Assembly (NCBI GenBank): GCA_017509065.1
Contig: JAFWQM010000026.1
Coordinates: 1 to 6,096 of the forward strand
Direction: 5' to 3'
DNA from: Clostridia bacterium
Lineage (GTDB): Bacteria; Bacillota_A; Clostridia; Christensenellales; Aristaeellaceae
DNA: 6,096 bases
The position numbers and the translations under genes were made by a program. Of the stretch, positions 6,081 to 6,096 are shown piece after piece. The stretch's first letter is position 1. Every line of letters starts with the position of its first letter. The notes beneath the pieces are model-generated. The model was given only the letters and a program-made list of their open reading frames with translations, ran no database searches and had not been told where the DNA came from.

Positions 6081-6096
6081 GTGGGAGCAAGGCATA
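6081..6096 (+). CDS. Possible start of the next gene (partial, right edge)
   Basis: AGAGGAGG (6064-6071) is a near-ideal Shine-Dalgarno, and a GTG follows 9 bases later at 6081, opening a frame that begins (f)Met-Gly-Ala-Arg-His before the window ends. No product can be named from five codons. In related loci this position is often taken by a CotH-like or carbohydrate-binding protein gene, but that is only context. The true start could instead lie just beyond the edge. Confidence 0.35.

Overview
The window most likely comes from a GC-rich member of the Clostridia (Firmicutes), of the kind common in gut or rumen communities. Three things suggest this. There are strong AGGAGG-type ribosome binding sites. 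The sensor kinase belongs to a type I know from Clostridia (RYF, YRY and KRFI...PLTII signatures). A VTC polyphosphate-polymerase-like gene stands close to a DUF4956 membrane protein gene, a pairing familiar from these bacteria. The genus cannot be named from the sequence alone.

Layout. Positions 2-1714 (minus strand) encode a secreted type-B carboxylesterase whose 3' end runs off the left edge. It has a signal peptide and a complete Ser/Glu/His triad, and a good sigma-70-type promoter lies just upstream. Positions 1715-2381 are a divergent intergenic region of about 670 bases. It holds the esterase promoter, a long imperfect inverted repeat (1851-1986), a candidate rightward promoter, a short-period tandem repeat array (2128-2187), a second candidate promoter and a small AT-rich hairpin. 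From 2382 rightward, a plus-strand cluster encodes an OmpR-like response regulator, a sensor kinase overlapping it by 8 bases, a VTC-domain protein 15 bases later, and a DUF4956 membrane protein after a 209-base gap. That gap contains a MITE-like element of about 154 bp with perfect 13-bp terminal inverted repeats. The last 300 bases are mostly non-coding and end in a purine-rich leader with a strong Shine-Dalgarno and a possible GTG start at the right edge.

How the genes may work together. The two regulators are arranged as a normal two-component pair directly in front of the VTC and DUF4956 genes, so they probably control or sense the same process (a polyphosphate- or envelope-related function; inference). 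The most striking point is that both phosphotransfer residues appear to be lost. The kinase has Thr209 where the phospho-accepting His should be. The regulator has Glu51 where the phospho-accepting Asp should be, and has also lost the conserved switch Thr and Lys. Its DNA-binding domain looks about 20 residues short. The reading frames, the overlap and the rest of the kinase are intact. This looks like a retained, non-canonical, phosphotransfer-independent regulatory pair rather than random decay.
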